NCBI GenBank assembly: GCA_945971355.1 | Contig: CAMFPD010000074.1 | Coordinates: 1-9,658 of the forward strand | Source: an uncultured Lachnobacterium sp. | GTDB lineage: Bacteria > Bacillota > Clostridia > Lachnospirales > Lachnospiraceae | DNA length: 9,658 bases | Direction: 5' to 3' | Shown here: piece after piece, positions 7,099-9,658 of the stretch | Position numbering within the stretch: position 1 is the first letter of the stretch | Layout: every line of letters begins with the position of its first letter | Notes under the pieces: generated by a model | Database searches by the model: none | Seen by the model: the letters and a program-made list of their open reading frames with translations, nothing else | Told to the model about the DNA's origin: nothing | Made by a program: the position numbers and the translations under genes

Positions 7099-8061
7099 TT
7101 AAAATTTTGGAATACCCATCCAATACCAATCTGAACCATCACTATATATACTTTCTAAATCATATACATACTTTGTAATATCTGGGTTATAGCCGTCAGG
7201 ATAACCGTCAGTACCAACCCTGATTAACTTCCAGTCATAATCTGGATACTGGGCATTTGAAATACTTTCGGCTTCTTCAATAGATATTTCACCAAGCATT
7301 GCTTTATACATAGCATTGTCCATTTCTACATACTTATCGTGGTTAAACATATCATATTTAGACCTTACATATTTTAACTTCTCTTTTTCCTCAGGTGTAT
7401 TAGGAGTAGTTGACTCCTGACGCATCTGAATACCATCTTTATTGATGAATACTCTTGAACCATCATACAAGTACCACTCAGTTGCTTTTCCGTCAGGTGC
7501 ATTTCCAATATCCTCATACTCTGTAACGATAGGTTCGCCAATCGAAATAGCATAGAGTGATATACCTTCCTGCGCCCATCCATATGTCGGTAATGTATCA
7601 TACTCGTTCTTATCTGTTGTCAAATGGTGCATACCCTGTAAGCCTTCATTGTAGACTCTGTAGATTGGAACTTTTCCGTCTGAATAGAACAATGGCTGAT
7701 TATTGTTGTCCACTGTCCATGCTGTATCTGGCATTGATGTAAGCACTTTAATCTCATTAAGGTCTGTTGTATACAAATGATTGCAAAGCACGTTGTTATA
7801 CAATCTGTACACTGGTGTACCACTTGTAGATGCATACCATGCAATTCCTTCATACCCCCAACCATAAGAGCTGTACAATACGTCTCTCTCATTAGCATCT
7901 GTTGTGTACAAATGCTCTCCGTTGTCTGGATTGTAAAGTCTGTAGATTGGTGTAGTATCAACTGTTTCTGCCTTTACAGTCATACCTGGTGCAAATGCTG
8001 ATACAAGCATTGCTCCTGTCAAAAATGTTGTTGCTATTGTTTTAAGTAGTTTGTTTTTCAT
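7099..8061 (-). CDS. Secreted protein with three DUF5648-type repeats and a shared C-terminal domain
   Basis: This 320-aa protein has a typical signal peptide: MKNKLLK, a hydrophobic core (8-25) and a likely cut after VKA at residue 31. Three repeats follow at about 37-80, 82-131 and 132-177, each with (I/V)YR(L/V)YN, a His then TTD and a downstream Glu. The first and third close with GW..EGI..Y. These match DUF5648 (PF18885), a repeat common in exported Firmicutes proteins, often beside cell-wall lytic or adhesion domains; its ligand is not known to me. Residues 178-239 form a linker, and 240-320 is the domain shared with the next gene. The ATG at 8061 has GGAGGA 7 nt upstream. A possible promoter lies in the 129-nt gap before it, so it may lead a subunit of the cluster with the two downstream genes, only 8 and 16 nt apart. 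No catalytic domain is present. Confidence 0.87.
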   Translation of the reverse strand: MKNKLLKTIATTFLTGAMLVSAFAPGMTVKAETVDTTPIYRLYNPDNGEHLYTTDANERDVLYSSYGWGYEGIAWYASTSGTPVYRLYNNVLCNHLYTTDLNEIKVLTSMPDTAWTVDNNNQPLFYSDGKVPIYRVYNEGLQGMHHLTTDKNEYDTLPTYGWAQEGISLYAISIGEPIVTEYEDIGNAPDGKATEWYLYDGSRVFINKDGIQMRQESTTPNTPEEKEKLKYVRSKYDMFNHDKYVEMDNAMYKAMLGEISIEEAESISNAQYPDYDWKLIRVGTDGYPDGYNPDITKYVYDLESIYSDGSDWYWMGIPKF

Positions 8062-8104
8062 TAATTTGTCCTCCGTTTAACAGAATAGCCATATTTCTAA
8101 TCAT

Positions 8105-8133
8105 ATTAGAATACATTAAAGCTACTTTTGCAA
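8105..8133 (-). promoter_or_regulatory. Possible promoter upstream of the DUF5648-type gene
   Basis: Read on minus, TTGCAA (8133-8128), a 17-nt spacer and TCTAAT (8110-8105) match 4/6 and 5/6 of the sigma-A boxes. This would start transcription near 8098, about 37 nt before the ATG at 8061. A competing weaker pair, TTGATA with TAAAAT at 19 nt, lies further upstream. No terminator is visible after the 197-aa gene, so read-through from upstream is also possible. Confidence 0.4.
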
Positions 8134-8190
8134 CATTATTTTACCCTTTTTCACTATTAAATTATCAAAGAACATTTTTAATTAGGGAAA

Positions 8191-8784
8191 CTATCTAAAA
8201 AGACCATACAACTCCATATCCGATTCCACCAACACATCTCCATTGCTCATTTCAACAATTTCTCCACTAGAATTTCTCCAGCCCACAAAGGCACCCCCTT
8301 CCATCTCTGGATCTTTGGGTTTAATTATTGGGCTGCCTTTTGCAAGCTGGTAGCTTTTATACAAAGAGTCTCCCACATGGTAGTTCACAGTATAATAATT
8401 TTTTTCCTGCTGCTTTTGATCCAACAATACAGTGGCAGTTTTGGTGACAGTTCCCTGTCTTCCATTCAAATAAACATAGTTTTCAGTCACCTTCACACTG
8501 AGTATCCCCTTCTCATAATCAGCATTTAACACCTCTATGTCCAATTCTGACGCGGAATCAATTGAAGTCATAAGCATCTGCTTAAAATCCTCCACAAATT
8601 CCCCATTACTGCCTATGGTATAACATTTATTTCCAGCCACATTGTTCATTGTCGCAATCAGTGCATTATCCACCGCTTCTGACAACTCCACAGTTCTGTA
8701 TTCCTTTGTCTGAAGTGATTCAACTATGAATAATGTCATTATGGTCATTACCACAAAAGTAATTGTAATAATAATATTTTTCAT
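8191..8784 (-). CDS. Pilus-locus-type membrane protein with C-terminal InlB-type repeat, 197 aa
   Basis: The N-terminus is one membrane segment (about 4-22). The following region has RTVELSEAVDNALIATM (30-46), YTIGSNGEFVEDF (55-67) and ADYEKGILSVKVTE (88-101). This pattern resembles what I recall of small membrane proteins encoded in Tad/Flp-like pilus loci of Lachnospiraceae; it is family memory, not a search. Residues 130-197 form one Listeria-Bacteroides/InlB-type repeat, with GGAFVGWR (163-170) and an end in ELYGLFR. The same repeat family occurs four times in the 1091-aa protein of this cluster. The ATG at 8784 has AGGTGG a few nt upstream and starts 11 nt after the previous gene, so the two are cotranscribed. 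It probably sits in the membrane with the long part outside. No catalytic residues are seen. Confidence 0.8.
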   Translation of the reverse strand: MKNIIITITFVVMTIMTLFIVESLQTKEYRTVELSEAVDNALIATMNNVAGNKCYTIGSNGEFVEDFKQMLMTSIDSASELDIEVLNADYEKGILSVKVTENYVYLNGRQGTVTKTATVLLDQKQQEKNYYTVNYHVGDSLYKSYQLAKGSPIIKPKDPEMEGGAFVGWRNSSGEIVEMSNGDVLVESDMELYGLFR

Positions 8785-8795
8785 ACACCACCTCT

Positions 8796-9386
8796 TTACA
8801 GCACAGTAAAATCAATATTTCTGTATACTACCTTGCTGTTCTTATCTACCATTTTAAGCTTCATGGTATATATGCCTGATTCTAAGAAGCAGTACACACT
8901 GTCACCCTTACATACAAACCCACTACACAAGCCACCACCATCATTATCGTTTATGTTTTCTGCATTTCCTCCATTCTCTTCATTGCCTACATCCTCCATA
9001 GCTCCTGTGTTTGACGTTCCAAGTTTTCTCGATACATCAAGGACGTATATAGCTTCTCCAGCACCCAGATTACTTGCTGTAATTGTCTCATCATCTCTTT
9101 GAATCAGAATATACTCCTGCAGATTTACATCTGTATTTCTTCCGATAACATCCTTTGAAGTATCATATATTAACTGACTTCCCACAAGCTTCCCCTGTGC
9201 ATTGGCTGCATCAGAATCCACATAAGCTCCATAATCTTCTGACTGCACAGCAGCAACTGATGATATCACACTCAATATACCAACTGTATCCTGTCCCACC
9301 TTTACACCGAATACCATAACCAGAAGTAGTAATCCCACTATAACAGCTATAAAGGTTTGTCCAGCTTCTTCCATAACTATCTTCAT
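8796..9386 (-). CDS. Pilin-like (Tad-type accessory) protein, 196 aa
   Basis: The protein begins MKIVMEEAGQ, followed by a hydrophobic helix (about 11-28), the layout of type IV/Flp-like pilins and minor pilins, although no canonical prepilin peptidase site is clear. The rest (30-196) is predicted outside. Residues 124-152 form an acidic Asn/Gly/Glu-rich, low-complexity linker, followed by LCSGFVCKGDSVYCF (153-167), with three cysteines, and a beta-rich end with GIYTMKLKMVD (171-181) that resembles the last strands of a PKD/Ig-like fold. The ATG at 9386 is preceded by GAGGGGAG at good spacing. It is followed after 11 nt by the 197-aa gene and preceded, after a 154-nt gap, by a 35-aa gene whose N-terminus matches (MKI..EE.G). 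A structural or assembly role in a pilus-like fibre is inferred. Confidence 0.72.
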   Translation of the reverse strand: MKIVMEEAGQTFIAVIVGLLLLVMVFGVKVGQDTVGILSVISSVAAVQSEDYGAYVDSDAANAQGKLVGSQLIYDTSKDVIGRNTDVNLQEYILIQRDDETITASNLGAGEAIYVLDVSRKLGTSNTGAMEDVGNEENGGNAENINDNDGGGLCSGFVCKGDSVYCFLESGIYTMKLKMVDKNSKVVYRNIDFTVL

Positions 9387-9456
9387 CTTGATATCTCCCC
9401 TCTCAAATTATTAGTGCTCCTTAATACATTTCTAATGATTAAATACACTTTATGTA

Positions 9457-9531
9457 TCTATCCATTATGAATATTTATCTGTTGCATATAGATTATTGTC
9501 TATTACATATATAATATTGTCTGTTACATAT
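9457..9531 (-). repeat. Direct repeats with exact 21-bp period between the pilin-like genes
   Basis: On plus, TCTGTTGCATAT (9478-9489), TCTATTACATAT (9499-9510) and TCTGTTACATAT (9520-9531) lie exactly 21 bp apart. A degraded fourth copy, TCTATCCATTAT (9457-9468, 8 of 12 matches), keeps the same step. The preceding bases ATTGTC/ATTATC-like are also partly conserved. Twenty-one bp is two helical turns, so the copies face the same side of the DNA, as in tandem regulator sites. The array sits about 70-145 bp before the ATG of the 196-aa gene. No clear sigma-A promoter was found beside it. Confidence 0.75.
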
Positions 9532-9540
9532 CTTCTAGAA

Positions 9541-9648
9541 TTAGTTAGCCGTAACCGCAAGCAACAGATTCGTATAATTTGCAAACACACCTAATGCAAT
9601 CATGATAAAAACAACAACCCCACCGAATTCTTCCAGAATAATTTTCAT
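9541..9648 (-). CDS. Small pilin-like membrane peptide, 35 aa
   Basis: An ATG at 9648 opens 35 codons ending in TAA at 9541. The peptide begins MKIILEEFGG and continues with one hydrophobic helix (about 10-31), ending AVTAN. Its start matches that of the 196-aa protein (MKI, EE and G at the same positions). It is therefore probably a major pilin-like subunit or a related short membrane protein of a Tad/Flp-like locus continuing beyond the right edge. Only 10 nt upstream are visible (GGTATGCAAG), so the ribosome binding site cannot be judged. It is too short for codon statistics; the matching N-terminus and position in the cluster are the support. Confidence 0.65.
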   Translation of the reverse strand: MKIILEEFGGVVVFIMIALGVFANYTNLLLAVTAN

Positions 9649-9658
9649 CTTGCATACC

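Noticed and set aside
7091..7129. TTG start at 7129 for the 140-aa gene
   Set aside because: It would overlap the end of the upstream gene and put extra polar residues before the membrane anchor; the starts at 7090 or 7084 have a GGGGG site between the genes.
7374..8001. Alternative frames on both strands inside the DUF5648-type gene
   Set aside because: They lack ribosome binding sites and domains, while the main frame has a signal peptide and recognisable repeats.
9387..9411. Seven-codon TTG leader frame overlapping the ATG of the 196-aa gene
   Set aside because: It is too short and composed of the ribosome binding site itself; most likely chance.
9478..9531. CRISPR array or replication-origin iterons as explanation of the 21-bp repeats
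   Set aside because: There are no unique spacers of constant length and the repeats are only about 12 bp. There is no replication initiator gene, and the array sits inside a pilin-like operon.

Overview
The window looks like a chromosomal segment from a low-GC Gram-positive anaerobe. Lachnospiraceae is the most likely family. The reasons are the style of the IMP dehydrogenase, the AT-rich composition, the strong purine-rich ribosome binding sites with several TTG starts, and the secreted InlB-type repeat proteins next to pilin-like genes. This placement comes from recognition of protein style and was not searched.

Plus strand, left (about 1-2975): a housekeeping pair. A near-consensus sigma-A promoter (131-159) drives guaB (IMP dehydrogenase, 221-1678), followed 22 nt later by a CNNM/CorC-type membrane protein with two CBS domains (1701-2963, TTG start). 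A perfect 12-bp hairpin (2946-2975) holds the stop codon of the second gene in its loop. Because it has A and T tracts on both sides, it can terminate both converging transcription units.

Middle (2976-3375): mostly non-coding, with one possible 48-codon minus-strand gene (3154-3300) of unknown role.

Minus strand, right (3376-9648): a secretion and surface-protein cluster read right to left. First come a 35-aa pilin-like peptide (9541-9648), a 196-aa pilin-like protein (8796-9386) and a 197-aa single-membrane-span protein ending in an InlB-type repeat (8191-8784). Next are a secreted 320-aa protein with three DUF5648-type repeats (7099-8061) and a 140-aa membrane-anchored protein that shares its C-terminal domain (6668-7090). 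Last is a 1091-aa secreted multidomain adhesin-like protein (3376-6651). The first three resemble accessory genes of Tad/Flp-like pilus loci of Lachnospiraceae; the core pilus genes (ATPase, platform proteins) would lie beyond the right edge if this is correct. The large protein could be the surface-exposed partner of that apparatus.

The most notable unexplained items are a set of 21-bp-period direct repeats between the two pilin-like genes (9457-9531), an unnamed C-terminal domain shared by the adjacent 320-aa and 140-aa proteins, three nearly identical 201-nt repeats with a mosaic pattern inside the adhesin gene, and an unrecognised aromatic-rich N-terminal domain in the same protein.
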